This document shows, in pieces, positions 17,607 to 25,781 of a DNA stretch of 64,000 nucleotides. Origin of the DNA: Salinimonas profundi (GTDB lineage: Bacteria > Pseudomonadota > Gammaproteobacteria > Enterobacterales > Alteromonadaceae); assembly GCF_014750655.1 (NCBI RefSeq), contig NZ_JABBXD010000002.1, forward strand, positions 295,536 to 359,535, given 5' to 3'. Positions within the stretch are counted from its first letter, which is position 1. Every line of letters begins with the position of its first letter. The notes beneath the pieces were generated by a model. It saw nothing but the letters and a program-made list of their open reading frames with translations. It had not been told where the DNA came from and searched no databases. The translations under genes were made by a program, and so were the position numbers.

Positions 17607-19550
17607 TTATTTGATTTGACCGATGGCCCGCATTTCATCTTTCAGTGCGCGCAGCATGTGGGCGTCCGACTCGTCCTGATGCTGCGTTTCCTTCAGGCCA
17701 ATTGTACTAATACGATTGCCGGGAGAATAAGTAGTGCTGTTACAGTATTCAGGTTGTTCCGTGGCAGCAATCCCCTGTCCTGCAACGAACACACCGCCCC
17801 CCTCTTCCTGCCAGACTGCAAATACAGATTGATAGACATCATACATCTGACTGCTTTTCAGCACCTGATAATTCAGGTAGGACGAGGCATTTAGCGCATG
17901 ACCGCCGGAATAAGCAGTAAGCGCAATGCCATATTCTTCAGATAGGTCGGCAGCCGAGCGAACCGCGTAACGCAGACCCGGCGCATGGGCCTGTTCATAA
18001 TACTGACCGGTACCATCCACGTAATTGATTGCATCAGTAAGCATCGCATCAGCGCTATCCACACTAAATTGATTAGCAGCATTGTTTACCACAACAGGAT
18101 CAACCGCCAAAGCATCCACCTGCATTCCCGGTGCATCTGCGCCTTCGTATTCACGAAGCAACATGCCATCCAGTAACAGCGCATTGTAGTTGTGGGTTTT
18201 CATCGTATTGTTAAGCGTTCCAGCCAGCACCGTAACCACCCGGTCAGCTTCTGCCTGCCAGACGCTATCGAAGATAGCCTGAATCTCCAGTGTTCTGGCT
18301 GCCTGCCAGTTACTGATAAGTACATTCTCTTTTGCCAGCAGCGAATGTTCTGCAAGCAGCTCGCTTTGCATCGCATCCGGCCAGCGCTGTATGGCGCGTG
18401 ACAGTGCGTAGTCACGGCCCATACTTTGTGGGTAGGTCCGTTTCGCCAGCTCGCTACCCAATTCAATGTATAAAACCCGGTTGGTCTTAAGCGATGTCAG
18501 TAGCAGCTCTGCCATCGCTGTCACGTAGGCATCATCAGCAGCTAACGGAATGTTTAGCCACAAATCAGCAATGGCTTTATCTGCCAGTTCAGTCATCGCT
18601 TCATACGGCACGCCTGACACGGTGCCCCAGTGAGCGGTCTGCATTGTACTGCGCTGGCTCCACCCCGATGCGCCCTGGAAAAGGTTTTCGGTACCGGGTT
18701 TAGCGTAAAGCGCAGCATCACTATACAGACTGGTAGTGCGCACTACCCGGCTGGATGTCAGATAATCGACGTAGTCAGCCGAGAATGTTTCAGCGCTGCT
18801 CGCATCAGGACGCTGCAGTTGAATATTTTTCAGATAATTACCATTACCATCAGGATCTGTCTGTGTGATGGATATGGTTAGCGGGCCCGCACCAGCATAC
18901 TGCAGTACAATCTGACCCTCCTGCTGCTCAAGGATATCTGCGTTTTCAAACGCAAACGCGCCCTGCCCGTCAAAGGTCAGCGTGTATGCACCCGATTCGT
19001 ACGCCCCCTGAATAGTCGATGACATCACTGTCGTAAGTATTGACTCAGCGATGGTGCCATCCTTAAGTGTCATGGATGTTGGCCAGCCGTGGGCATCCGT
19101 TTGAATATTATCAGAACGGTCGGTGACCATGCCGGAACCTGTGTTGTAAAACCACCCATGGCTGGCATAGGATACAGATTGGCCCCGCATTCCGGCGGAT
19201 TTCATCAAATCGTTGAACATCCATGCGGTCATATCACTGCTTACCGAGGCCAGCTGAACACCTAATCGATAGGTCGCAGCCTGCGCAGTGACATCTTCAG
19301 TCAGTGGACCGGAAATGCCATCTTTAGGCAATTCATAAGTCCCGCCCGTATCACCAGCAGGTTCGTCCTGAGTGCTGTCATCAGGTTGACTGGGAGTAGG
19401 ATTAGAGGGCGCGGGCAAACTGCCCGTTGTCAACGGTTCAGACTGATCGGGCGCTGTTAATTTTTCTGTCGATTCGCTCCCACCTGAACCACAGGCTGAA
19501 AGGGTTAAAACTGACAAGCATAAACTGGAAATAAGAAATCGTCGGGTCAT
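17607..19550 (-). CDS. Large secreted lipoprotein, possible glycoside-hydrolase-like fold
   Basis: 647 residues. The N-terminus MTRRFLISSLCLSVLTLSAC is a lipoprotein signal (Cys20), followed by a 60-residue low-complexity Ser/Thr/Pro/Asp linker typical of surface-tethered proteins. A region around DLWLNIPLAADDAYVTAMAELL...VLYIELGSEL and a later WQAARTLEIQAIFDSVWQ resemble the order seen in bacterial proteins annotated as cellulose-binding, where the equivalent is WVNIP...YVEYSNE.W and an IWQ helix. That suggests a TIM-barrel, GH-like core, but this is pattern memory and the substrate is unknown. It is a single-gene unit with its own terminator, and no carbohydrate gene cluster flanks it. A two-domain layout (beta-rich 90-290, helical 300-600) is plausible. 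Confidence 0.7.
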   Translation of the reverse strand: MTRRFLISSLCLSVLTLSACGSGGSESTEKLTAPDQSEPLTTGSLPAPSNPTPSQPDDSTQDEPAGDTGGTYELPKDGISGPLTEDVTAQAATYRLGVQLASVSSDMTAWMFNDLMKSAGMRGQSVSYASHGWFYNTGSGMVTDRSDNIQTDAHGWPTSMTLKDGTIAESILTTVMSSTIQGAYESGAYTLTFDGQGAFAFENADILEQQEGQIVLQYAGAGPLTISITQTDPDGNGNYLKNIQLQRPDASSAETFSADYVDYLTSSRVVRTTSLYSDAALYAKPGTENLFQGASGWSQRSTMQTAHWGTVSGVPYEAMTELADKAIADLWLNIPLAADDAYVTAMAELLLTSLKTNRVLYIELGSELAKRTYPQSMGRDYALSRAIQRWPDAMQSELLAEHSLLAKENVLISNWQAARTLEIQAIFDSVWQAEADRVVTVLAGTLNNTMKTHNYNALLLDGMLLREYEGADAPGMQVDALAVDPVVVNNAANQFSVDSADAMLTDAINYVDGTGQYYEQAHAPGLRYAVRSAADLSEEYGIALTAYSGGHALNASSYLNYQVLKSSQMYDVYQSVFAVWQEEGGGVFVAGQGIAATEQPEYCNSTTYSPGNRISTIGLKETQHQDESDAHMLRALKDEMRAIGQIK

Positions 19551-19797
19551 AACTGCAACACACTTCGTTTAAGACAGACAAGTCGCTAAGCTCAGCGATA
19601 AGATGCGCTAAGAGTAGCTGTGAAGTGCAATGCTTACTAAGTATTACGGGTATAAGCGACAATACGGCAGTATTACTGAATTTTACAAATTTAATTTAAG
19701 TTTATTTACGATCTTTAAAAACAGTTAGTTAGGAGAATTTGAGAGAGATAAGTCAAAACTAATATGAAAGTTTTATCAGTGCTCCTGACGCGAAATG

Positions 19798-20265
19798 CTA
19801 ATTAATTACTCGCTTCATGATGATGGCATCTTCCTTACCATCATTCGTTTCGTAATAATTTTTACGTACTTCTTGGTCGCTAAACCCTTGAGATTTATAT
19901 AAATTTATTGCAACACTATTACTCACTCTGACTTCAAGCCAGATCGTAGCCATTTTTTGTTGCGTACAAATTTCAATAACCTTTTGAATAAGGGCTTTTC
20001 CAGCCCCTTTTCCCCGCGCTGCCGGGCTTACGCCGATATCCATCAGCGTCGCTTCGTCAGCGACCATCAGAATCATCGCATAGCCGATAACATCGGTTTC
20101 GCAGATAACCATCATCTGATAAGGCGGAGTAATACAATCAGCGAACGTGGCGTACGACCAGGGTGAGTATGTCACCTGTTCATGAATATGATAGGCGCGA
20201 TCTATTGACTTGTGATCATCTGGTGAGACCTTACGCACTATTTTTAGCGCCACAACTTCGTCCAC
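19798..20265 (-). CDS. rimI: Ribosomal protein alanine N-acetyltransferase
   Basis: GNAT-fold enzyme that acetylates the N-terminal alanine of ribosomal protein S18 in E. coli. The 155-residue protein carries the acetyl-CoA loop RGKGAGKALI preceded by LMDIGVSPAA (motif A), the WLEVRVSNSVAINLYKSQGF segment characteristic of RimI, and the terminal YYETNDGKEDAIIMKR segment. The start is somewhat uncertain because the frame overlaps the end of holD by 22 bases; a start near VALKIVRKV would shorten it by about five residues. The holD-rimI order is that of E. coli, supporting both assignments and a shared transcript. Confidence 0.92.
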   Translation of the reverse strand: MDEVVALKIVRKVSPDDHKSIDRAYHIHEQVTYSPWSYATFADCITPPYQMMVICETDVIGYAMILMVADEATLMDIGVSPAARGKGAGKALIQKVIEICTQQKMATIWLEVRVSNSVAINLYKSQGFSDQEVRKNYYETNDGKEDAIIMKRVIN

Positions 20266-20684
20266 AGGTTAGCTTTTTGGTCGGCATCTAATTGTCCGGG
20301 ATCGCAAGGAAGCTCAACAATGGTATCTGTAACACGCAATGATGTGCCGACAACTAACTCGGGTAGTGATTTTTGTGGATGGCAAAGTGCCCAGGCATAA
20401 TTTATGTCGCTGATAAATTGCGCATACTGCGTTCGTTGCTGGTCCGTTAACGGCGTTTGGACAGGGTTAGTCTGATGCGGCGTCGTTTGGGACAGTGATT
20501 CTCTTAACTGCGCAACGCGGTTAACCGACACGGCATGATCTGTCTTACTGGACACCGACGATGATTGTGATTTCTCAAGGTCTGCAGCCACAGTGTCTGT
20601 CGACGCCAGTTTATCTGCATTGATCCAGACACAGATACCCATTTGCTGAAGTGCGGCAATTTGAGCTTGAGTTAAATGAGACAT
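20244..20684 (-). CDS. holD: DNA polymerase III psi subunit-like protein
   Basis: 146-residue protein placed directly before rimI, the position of holD in gammaproteobacteria. The N-terminal LQQMGICVWIN matches the psi LQQLGITQW segment, which in E. coli belongs to the part that binds chi. The C-terminal NLWTKLW resembles the psi ALWQQI end. The middle (about 30-80) is a low-complexity Ser/Gln/Thr linker. Psi bridges chi and the clamp loader, helping polymerase III contact SSB. The family is fast-evolving, so the call leans on gene order as much as on sequence. It overlaps rimI, so the two are translationally linked. Confidence 0.8.
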   Translation of the reverse strand: MSHLTQAQIAALQQMGICVWINADKLASTDTVAADLEKSQSSSVSSKTDHAVSVNRVAQLRESLSQTTPHQTNPVQTPLTDQQRTQYAQFISDINYAWALCHPQKSLPELVVGTSLRVTDTIVELPCDPGQLDADQKANLWTKLWR

Positions 20685-20738
20685 GTACGACTGGCTTTCA
20701 GGTTAAGATGATTAACTATACGCCACATAAGAGAAGAT

Positions 20739-20815
20739 TGGCAGGGGTGGAGGGACTCGAACCCCCAACCATCGGTTTTGGAGACCGCTGTTCTACCAAT
20801 TCGAACTACACCCCT
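20739..20815 (-). tRNA. trpT: tRNA-Trp (CCA anticodon)
   Basis: The minus strand gives a 77-base cloverleaf starting AGGGGTG, with matching CACCCCT acceptor, D arm GTTC/GAAC, anticodon loop CTCCAAA (anticodon CCA) and T loop TTCGAGT, ending in discriminator G and an encoded CCA. It closely resembles E. coli tRNA-Trp. The first anticodon-stem pair is G-A. Confidence 0.97.
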
Positions 20816-20827
20816 AGCGCGAAAAGC

Positions 20828-20855
20828 ATTATACGTAACGGAAGTTAAAGGTAAA
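20828..20855 (-). promoter_or_regulatory. Sigma-70 promoter of tRNA-Trp
   Basis: The minus strand has TTTACC, a 16-base spacer and a perfect TATAAT, followed by a GC-containing discriminator (GCTTTTCGCGC) and the tRNA 5' end about 12 bases past the -10. Confidence 0.75.
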
Positions 20856-20909
20856 GGGTTTTTCTACAGGCGGCAAGCTAAGTGGTTACTTATCAATCAT
20901 TTTGCCGTA

Positions 20910-21719
20910 TTACAGCACTTGATCAGCCCGTCCGTCAGACGTCGCTTCTAACGCTGCGCTCCACAACGTCTCGGTCACATCCACAACGTCTCTCTGCTCG
21001 CGAAAATAGTGCTCCACCGTGGTCTGTGCTATTGCCGTTCGCTGGGCATACCGGGAAATCAGACGGTCAGTATCCTTTTCATCAAATCGATTGATACTCG
21101 CGCATGATGCAAGATCAAAAAAACGATTGCCCATTGCGGCATATTCCCAGTCGACAATCATTACCGGATCAAGTGACTGAATATGCCCCCATGATAAATC
21201 ATTGTGGCATAAAACAAGATGCTCAGCTGGCACATAGTCCAGGGCATATTGTCTTATGACTTGCTGCGTTCGTCTGACACGCGGATCGTCATCTTTTAAC
21301 CCTGCTCTGTCGATGTAATGATAGAGACGCTGCGGCAGATCTAAAGGTCTGACGGTTATCGGCTGATGATGAATCTGAGCCAGTATATCAGCCATAATAC
21401 CGGGCCTGCCGCCGACAGAAATATCCTTTTCAATGGATTTTTCCAGCCAGCTTTCTACCCATAGATCCTGCGTCTTATTCAACCAGACTGGTGCGGGCGC
21501 GATTTCCCTGTGCGCCAGTTGCTCTTGTAGTAGAAACTGGTGGAACCGGTTAATACCACTAAATTCATCCCTGGCCAGCGATTTGACAGCGAAATGCATT
21601 TCGCCATCTTTCAGTTTAAAAACCCGGTTAACCTCACCGCCCTGAATTTCAGTCAGGCTGGCATTATCTGAAAGAGATAACGCCTGTTTCAGTTCATTAA
21701 TTATATGCGTGTGATTCAT
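20910..21719 (-). CDS. Thiamine/choline kinase-like phosphotransferase
   Basis: 269-residue protein of the aminoglycoside phosphotransferase/choline kinase superfamily. Its position as the last gene of a TPP-riboswitch operon points to phosphorylation of imported thiamine (ThiK role). The catalytic loop reads CHNDLSWGHIQ and the DxD-like metal loop reads VDWEYAAMGNRFFDLA. In the standard loop HxDxxxxN the last Asn is a Mg2+ ligand; here it is His, while the catalytic Asp is kept. ATG 21719 was chosen over the open frame to 21776 because the upstream part lies within the permease gene. It overlaps the permease stop by 23 bases. Function is inferred from context; other small-molecule kinases are possible. 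Confidence 0.8.
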   Translation of the reverse strand: MNHTHIINELKQALSLSDNASLTEIQGGEVNRVFKLKDGEMHFAVKSLARDEFSGINRFHQFLLQEQLAHREIAPAPVWLNKTQDLWVESWLEKSIEKDISVGGRPGIMADILAQIHHQPITVRPLDLPQRLYHYIDRAGLKDDDPRVRRTQQVIRQYALDYVPAEHLVLCHNDLSWGHIQSLDPVMIVDWEYAAMGNRFFDLASCASINRFDEKDTDRLISRYAQRTAIAQTTVEHYFREQRDVVDVTETLWSAALEATSDGRADQVL

Positions 21720-22305
21720 GCTGCATTTTCCATTGCCCAAGCCATTGCCAGTATCCATATACGGAGAATCCCACATATCCGGTGAACAGGCAGGCAGACA
21801 AGGTCAAGCCAGATTGCGCATACAGATATGCAGAAGCGAGGTTAATGAAAAACCAATACACCCAGTTTTGCAAGACTTTATGGGCGACCATAAAGGTAGT
21901 CACGACACTTAACACCTGAATACAGGCATCCAGCCATAAAAATTCATTGTTAAACTGACCAGCTGCGACAACCGCCAGCCCCCAGCCGGCCAATAAGAGT
22001 GTCGGGACAATCGCAATGTGCCAGTACCACGGCCAGGATTGCACGCCGGACGACGTTTGCTGCCCTTTTTTCCACTGATAAAAGCCGTAAATCGCCATCA
22101 CCATGTAAAAAAAGTTCAGCAGAGACTGAAATGGCAGCGTGACCTGCCAGAACAGATAGGTATAAATCGCCGTGCTCAAAAACGCGCAGAGCCAACACCA
22201 GCTGTTTTGTCGGGCCGCCAGCCAGACGTAAGCGATAGCCAGCCCGACCGCAAGCCACTCAGCTAGCGAGGTGGCTGCGATCTGCTGTATGAACGTATCA
22301 GTCAT
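21697..22305 (-). CDS. pnuT: PnuC/PnuT-family vitamin transporter (probable thiamine permease)
   Basis: Inner-membrane facilitator of about 202 residues with seven or so hydrophobic helices. The family block is SLLNFFYMVMAIYGFYQWKKG, preceded by WLCAFLSTAIYTYLFWQ. PnuC carries nicotinamide riboside, whereas the riboswitch-controlled version beside a thiamine receptor (called PnuT) is thought to carry thiamine, trapped afterwards by phosphorylation. No NAD genes are nearby. ATG 22305 (MTDTFIQQI) overlaps the preceding gene's stop by eight bases, consistent with translational coupling; the open frame begins at 22329. Downstream the kinase gene overlaps its stop. Confidence 0.9.
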   Translation of the reverse strand: MTDTFIQQIAATSLAEWLAVGLAIAYVWLAARQNSWCWLCAFLSTAIYTYLFWQVTLPFQSLLNFFYMVMAIYGFYQWKKGQQTSSGVQSWPWYWHIAIVPTLLLAGWGLAVVAAGQFNNEFLWLDACIQVLSVVTTFMVAHKVLQNWVYWFFINLASAYLYAQSGLTLSACLFTGYVGFSVYGYWQWLGQWKMQHESHAYN

Positions 22306-22561
22306 CACTTCGTGACTGCATCGCATCAAAGTTTAAAAACTTAGCCACAAACACAGCCTGCCCGACCTCTTCATGCGTTCGCTGCATTTCTATACCGAGC
22401 ATTTCCATCACACGTTGATAATCCCCTGTCACCTGAGTGCTGGTTGAACAGGTTGTCACTGACAACTCATCGTAACGGTTAATTCTTTCTAAAAACGACT
22501 TAATTGCCGGGATGAAGTTATCCGCCAACGGATAAAGTGATAGTTCTACCATTACCTGCAT
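22298..22561 (-). CDS. Thiamine-binding protein (YqgV/MTH1187, COG0011 family)
   Basis: 87-residue protein starting MQVMVELSLYPLADNFIPAI, followed by STQVTGDYQRVMEML and AVFVAKFLNF. This is the compact ferredoxin-like fold of the MTH1187/YkoF-type thiamine-binding family. It has no signal peptide, so it should act in the cytosol, perhaps holding or handing over thiamine between permease and kinase; the role is not established by sequence alone. A GGAG ribosome-binding site lies just ahead of ATG 22561. It sits nine bases after the TonB receptor gene and overlaps the permease gene, in the TPP-riboswitch operon. Confidence 0.9.
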   Translation of the reverse strand: MQVMVELSLYPLADNFIPAIKSFLERINRYDELSVTTCSTSTQVTGDYQRVMEMLGIEMQRTHEEVGQAVFVAKFLNFDAMQSRSDD

Positions 22562-22570
22562 AATTATCTC

Positions 22571-24631
22571 CTAAAATTGATATCCAACAGTAATACCGTA
22601 TTGTCTGCCTGCACCCAGCTGGTAATAGGGTTCCGGCGAAGCATACCCAAACTCACCATCTCTTGGGTCGTTGCTAAAGCCGCCAAATCCACGCACGTAA
22701 TACGTTTTGTCAAAGAGATTATTGGCCCATGCTGATGCATACCAATGATTGTTTTCCCATCTGAGCTGTGTATTGACCAGTGTGGCAGAAGGTGACATCA
22801 CATCGTGTCCGTCTGAAAAGCGATACCGGTCTTTAAAATCGATATCGGCCTGCCACGACCAGCTATCGCTAATCATCAACCGTGAATACAGATTTGCTGT
22901 CCAGCGCGGCGCCTGTGCCTGTTGTTGTTCATCGATAAAATCGCCGCGAGCATTCGTATATTCTTCAAACTTTGCATCCAGATAACCAATGCTGCCCTGA
23001 AGTTGCCAGATATCGGTAACCAGCCAGCTTGCCTCAAGTTCAATACCACGGTTAGTGCCCAAATCAGCGTTATCAATGACATCAATGAAATCAGGTGTAC
23101 CATCATCACGGGTAATGACATCAAAATCATTCACCTGCGTATTGTCTCTTTGCATATAAAAGATCGCCGCGCGCAGTGTTGCCTGCGGCACGAATAGCGG
23201 GCCCTTGACACCAAGTTCGTAGTTCCAGTTATATTCTTCATCAAAAAATCGTTTTTCTTCTGATACACGCTGCGCAGGATTGATGCCTGCACCTTTGAAA
23301 CCGCGTGAAATACTGGCATACCAGGTATGTTGATCCGGGGTATATTGCAACGCCACTTTACCGCCCACCATGTTGGTATCATATTCGCGCTGCAGCCCCT
23401 GGTTGTCCGCGTAGTCGAAACCGTAATTTTCAAAACGCAGCCCGAAGGTCAGGGCCAGCGCGTTTGTAAACTGCGTGTCAGTCTGCGCGTACAGTGCTTT
23501 TGTTGTGGGTAGGTACTTACTGACAAAATCGCTTTCCGCATAGGTGTATTCCCGCCATAGTGCTTCTTCAACACCTTTATAATGTACACCGACAAGCCAG
23601 TCAGTCGTGTCATTAAACAGTTTGGCACGCTGGGCGCTGGTAAATCGTATTTCAGCAGTTTGAGTGTCTACTTCGCGAAAGTAAGCATCGAAAGACGTAT
23701 AGCCAAACGGATGGAACCCGGTATAAGTCCAGTCTTCATCGTATCCATAAGCGATATTATGCGACGCATGGGTAAGTAATGAGGTCAGCTGACCGTACTG
23801 ATAATCCGTTGTCAGCTTCACACTGACGGCATGGGTTTGCTGGGTATCAAAACCAGGTTCATCCACCAGGGACTCGCGGGTGTTATCTAAAGAAAAAGCA
23901 TCATAGCCATTGTCGATATCATACCAGCGGTAGCTGATATCCAGCACACTGTCATCACTGACATCCCACTGTAGCGCAGCCCTAGCTGCTGTTTCATTGA
24001 TATTGTCAGTATCATCCTGATTGAGAAACGTATTATTCACAAAGCCGTCGCTGGCGTTGTGCATAAAAGCCACCCGATAGCGCAGCGCCGACGTTAACTC
24101 ACTGCCTGTAGCCGCTTCAACACGATAGGAATCTTTATTGCCAGCACGCACCTCAGCATGTGTACTCTGGTCTTCACCGGCTTGGTTTGAAACGATTTTT
24201 ACTGCGCCTGCCAGGGCGCCGGTACCAAATAGTGTCGATTGGGGTCCCCGGAATACTTCGACCTGTTGAGTATCAAACAATACGCCGGCTGCGGCGAGCC
24301 CCGAAAAGTCAAAATCATCCACTAAAAAGCTAACCGAAGGATTGATGGGTTCTGCGAATTGTGAGCGCTCACCAATCCCGCGTATCTGGATAAATCGCCC
24401 TCTTGAAGCGCCGGATGCAAAGTTGACATTGGGAGCGACGTTTAAAATATCATCAAGATATGTTGCCTGACGGGCATTGAGTCGTTGTGTAGACAATACT
24501 GTTGCACTGCTGCTTAACTGATCAAGTGTTGCCTGTCGAAAATCACCGGTTACTGTGATGTATTCAATATCCTGTGTTTCAGCAAACACCGACGTGCTCA
24601 GAAAGGCCAGAAGTATCGCGTTGTATTTCAT
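22571..24631 (-). CDS. TonB-dependent outer-membrane receptor, probable thiamine uptake
   Basis: 686-residue beta-barrel receptor. It has a signal peptide MKYNAILLAFLSTSVFA, then a TonB box-like DIEYITVTG (about 22-30). The plug domain has VEVFRGPQSTLFGTGALAGAVKI, and the 22-strand barrel ends with the aromatic terminus YGITVGYQF. It is the first gene behind a TPP riboswitch and is followed by a thiamine-binding protein, a PnuT-like permease and a kinase, so the substrate is most likely thiamine or a phosphorylated or precursor form. It is smaller than the two receptors at 35-41 kb (959 and 973 residues) and unlike them in its signal. Energy would come from a TonB system such as the one at 27.9-32.9 kb. 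Confidence 0.93.
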   Translation of the reverse strand: MKYNAILLAFLSTSVFAETQDIEYITVTGDFRQATLDQLSSSATVLSTQRLNARQATYLDDILNVAPNVNFASGASRGRFIQIRGIGERSQFAEPINPSVSFLVDDFDFSGLAAAGVLFDTQQVEVFRGPQSTLFGTGALAGAVKIVSNQAGEDQSTHAEVRAGNKDSYRVEAATGSELTSALRYRVAFMHNASDGFVNNTFLNQDDTDNINETAARAALQWDVSDDSVLDISYRWYDIDNGYDAFSLDNTRESLVDEPGFDTQQTHAVSVKLTTDYQYGQLTSLLTHASHNIAYGYDEDWTYTGFHPFGYTSFDAYFREVDTQTAEIRFTSAQRAKLFNDTTDWLVGVHYKGVEEALWREYTYAESDFVSKYLPTTKALYAQTDTQFTNALALTFGLRFENYGFDYADNQGLQREYDTNMVGGKVALQYTPDQHTWYASISRGFKGAGINPAQRVSEEKRFFDEEYNWNYELGVKGPLFVPQATLRAAIFYMQRDNTQVNDFDVITRDDGTPDFIDVIDNADLGTNRGIELEASWLVTDIWQLQGSIGYLDAKFEEYTNARGDFIDEQQQAQAPRWTANLYSRLMISDSWSWQADIDFKDRYRFSDGHDVMSPSATLVNTQLRWENNHWYASAWANNLFDKTYYVRGFGGFSNDPRDGEFGYASPEPYYQLGAGRQYGITVGYQF

Positions 24632-24634
24632 TAA

Positions 24635-24663
24635 GGATCTCTTATCTGCTTAGAAAAAGATCC
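24635..24663 (-). promoter_or_regulatory. Possible expression-platform hairpin masking the ribosome-binding site
   Basis: On the minus strand GGATCT and AGATCC can pair across about 17 bases. The AAGAGA in the 3' arm is the likely Shine-Dalgarno for ATG 24631. With TPP bound, this hairpin could block translation. There is no T-run, so translational rather than transcriptional control is inferred. Confidence 0.45.
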
Positions 24664-24697
24664 GGCATTAGGGCAGGAAAGCTGGTTGTATCATGAC

Positions 24698-24783
24698 ACC
24701 ATCCCTACGCCGGTATTATCCGGATCAGGTAAAAGGGTTCCTGCGCTAAACGCAGATCTCAGCCGGAATCGGCACCCCTTGGT
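24698..24783 (-). ncRNA. TPP riboswitch (THI element)
   Basis: The minus strand contains the THI-box blocks in order: ACCAAGGGGTGCC, GGCTGAGAT, ACCCTTTTACCTGATCCGG, ATAATACCGGCGTAGGGA and closing TGGT. ACCA (24783-24780) pairs with TGGT (24701-24698) as helix P1. The pyrimidine-sensing CTGAGA and the pyrophosphate-binding ACCTGATC with GGATAATACCGGCGTAGGGA are conserved. It precedes the thiamine receptor operon and should switch it off when thiamine pyrophosphate is plentiful. Confidence 0.96.
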
Positions 24784-24838
24784 AGGCAGACTCTCGTCTG
24801 CTGGCGGCAGTGTATCAAGTCGTACAATAGGATGAAAT

Positions 24839-24874
24839 AAAAAACGCCCGTAAAAGTGACGGACGGGCGTTTTT
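24839..24874. terminator. Bidirectional terminator upstream of the thiamine operon
   Basis: AAAAACGCCCGT (24840-24851) and ACGGGCGTTTTT (24863-24874) are perfect complements around an eleven-base loop. The minus strand reads on into TTTTTTATTT, so it mainly ends transcripts from the thioesterase side before the riboswitch promoter. Confidence 0.75.
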
Positions 24875-25291
24875 AATCAATGGAAGGTGGGTAGGCCGTT
24901 ACCTGACGTAAGAGTATTCGTGACAAAACCGGCCGTCGCTAAACAACCTGCGTGCAATGACATGAAGTACCGTGATAGTGATATTCTAGCCGGCAATCAC
25001 TGACAGGACACTTGCGACTTGTGTTGGGTCCTTTTTGAACCCTGACAAAAGTTAACTTCGTTAGCACACAGGGAGCACGGATGGCATTTCACAAATTATT
25101 CTACCCGGCGCTGATACGTAGCTTATTAAGTCGTTGATGTGACTTACAATTCACTAATCAGACAGATGAGAATGCTCTTGCTGCCCTTCCCTCTTATAGA
25201 ATCAGCGCAGTTTAGCAGCCAGCGTACCGAAGCACTACTGATGCGCCTTATACCTTACCAATCAACATTTAAGATTGGTCAGTCGCTGGCG
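24875..25291. other. Intergenic stretch, 417 bases, no assigned gene
   Basis: It holds no family-like coding region. There is a plus-strand 18-codon frame at 25081-25137 (MAFHKLFYPALIRSLLSR) with a GGAG site ahead, of unknown reality. A perfect seven-base inverted repeat (ACCAATC 25257-25263 with GATTGGT 25273-25279) follows the thioesterase stop on the minus strand. The rest may be the long 3' untranslated region of the thioesterase transcript that ends at 24839. Confidence 0.5.
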
Positions 25292-25720
25292 TTAGTCGCC
25301 TGATTCTGACAATAAATTCAGGCTGCGCAACTCCTCATCGGTTTGCGTCTTCAGGCTTTCCAGCGTTTTACCGTGCGGTACAGGCTGGCGGGTTACCGGG
25401 TCAACCTTGACGAAGACTATATCATCTGCAAGACAGATAGTTTTCTTGGTTGCCTTGTTTCGGACCAGACAACTCACCGTAATTGAAGTACGCCCCACGC
25501 TTTTCGTTGCCAGCCCGAATTCAACGATATCGCCCTGCATTGCCGGCGACTCAAAACTGATCTCACCAATATGCTTCGTAACCAGACAGTTAGTTTCCAG
25601 TTGGCATATTGCGTAGATGGCTGACTCTTCGTCTATCCATTCAAGGGCCCTGCCCCCGAATAAAGAGTCGGCATAGTTAAGATCATTGGGCATCACTAAA
25701 CGGCGTGATAAGAAACGCAT
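25292..25720 (-). CDS. Acyl-CoA thioesterase, hotdog fold (YciA-like)
   Basis: 142-residue cytosolic protein of the acyl-CoA thioester hydrolase family. The N-terminal block MRFLSRRLVMPNDLNYADSLFGGRALEWIDEESA is the hotdog active-site segment in which the N and D residues position substrate and water. HIGEISFESPAMQGDIVEF is the usual following block. Such enzymes release free CoA from fatty acyl-CoA; chain-length preference is not readable. The gene is divergent from tmcA, 61 bases apart, and expression of the two may share a promoter region. The 3' side has a small hairpin and a long non-coding stretch. Confidence 0.9.
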   Translation of the reverse strand: MRFLSRRLVMPNDLNYADSLFGGRALEWIDEESAIYAICQLETNCLVTKHIGEISFESPAMQGDIVEFGLATKSVGRTSITVSCLVRNKATKKTICLADDIVFVKVDPVTRQPVPHGKTLESLKTQTDEELRSLNLLSESGD

Positions 25721-25781
25721 TCGAATTCCTTCAGGTTATTAGGTTAAACTTCACTTTTTATTATACGGCAAAAACGTAACG

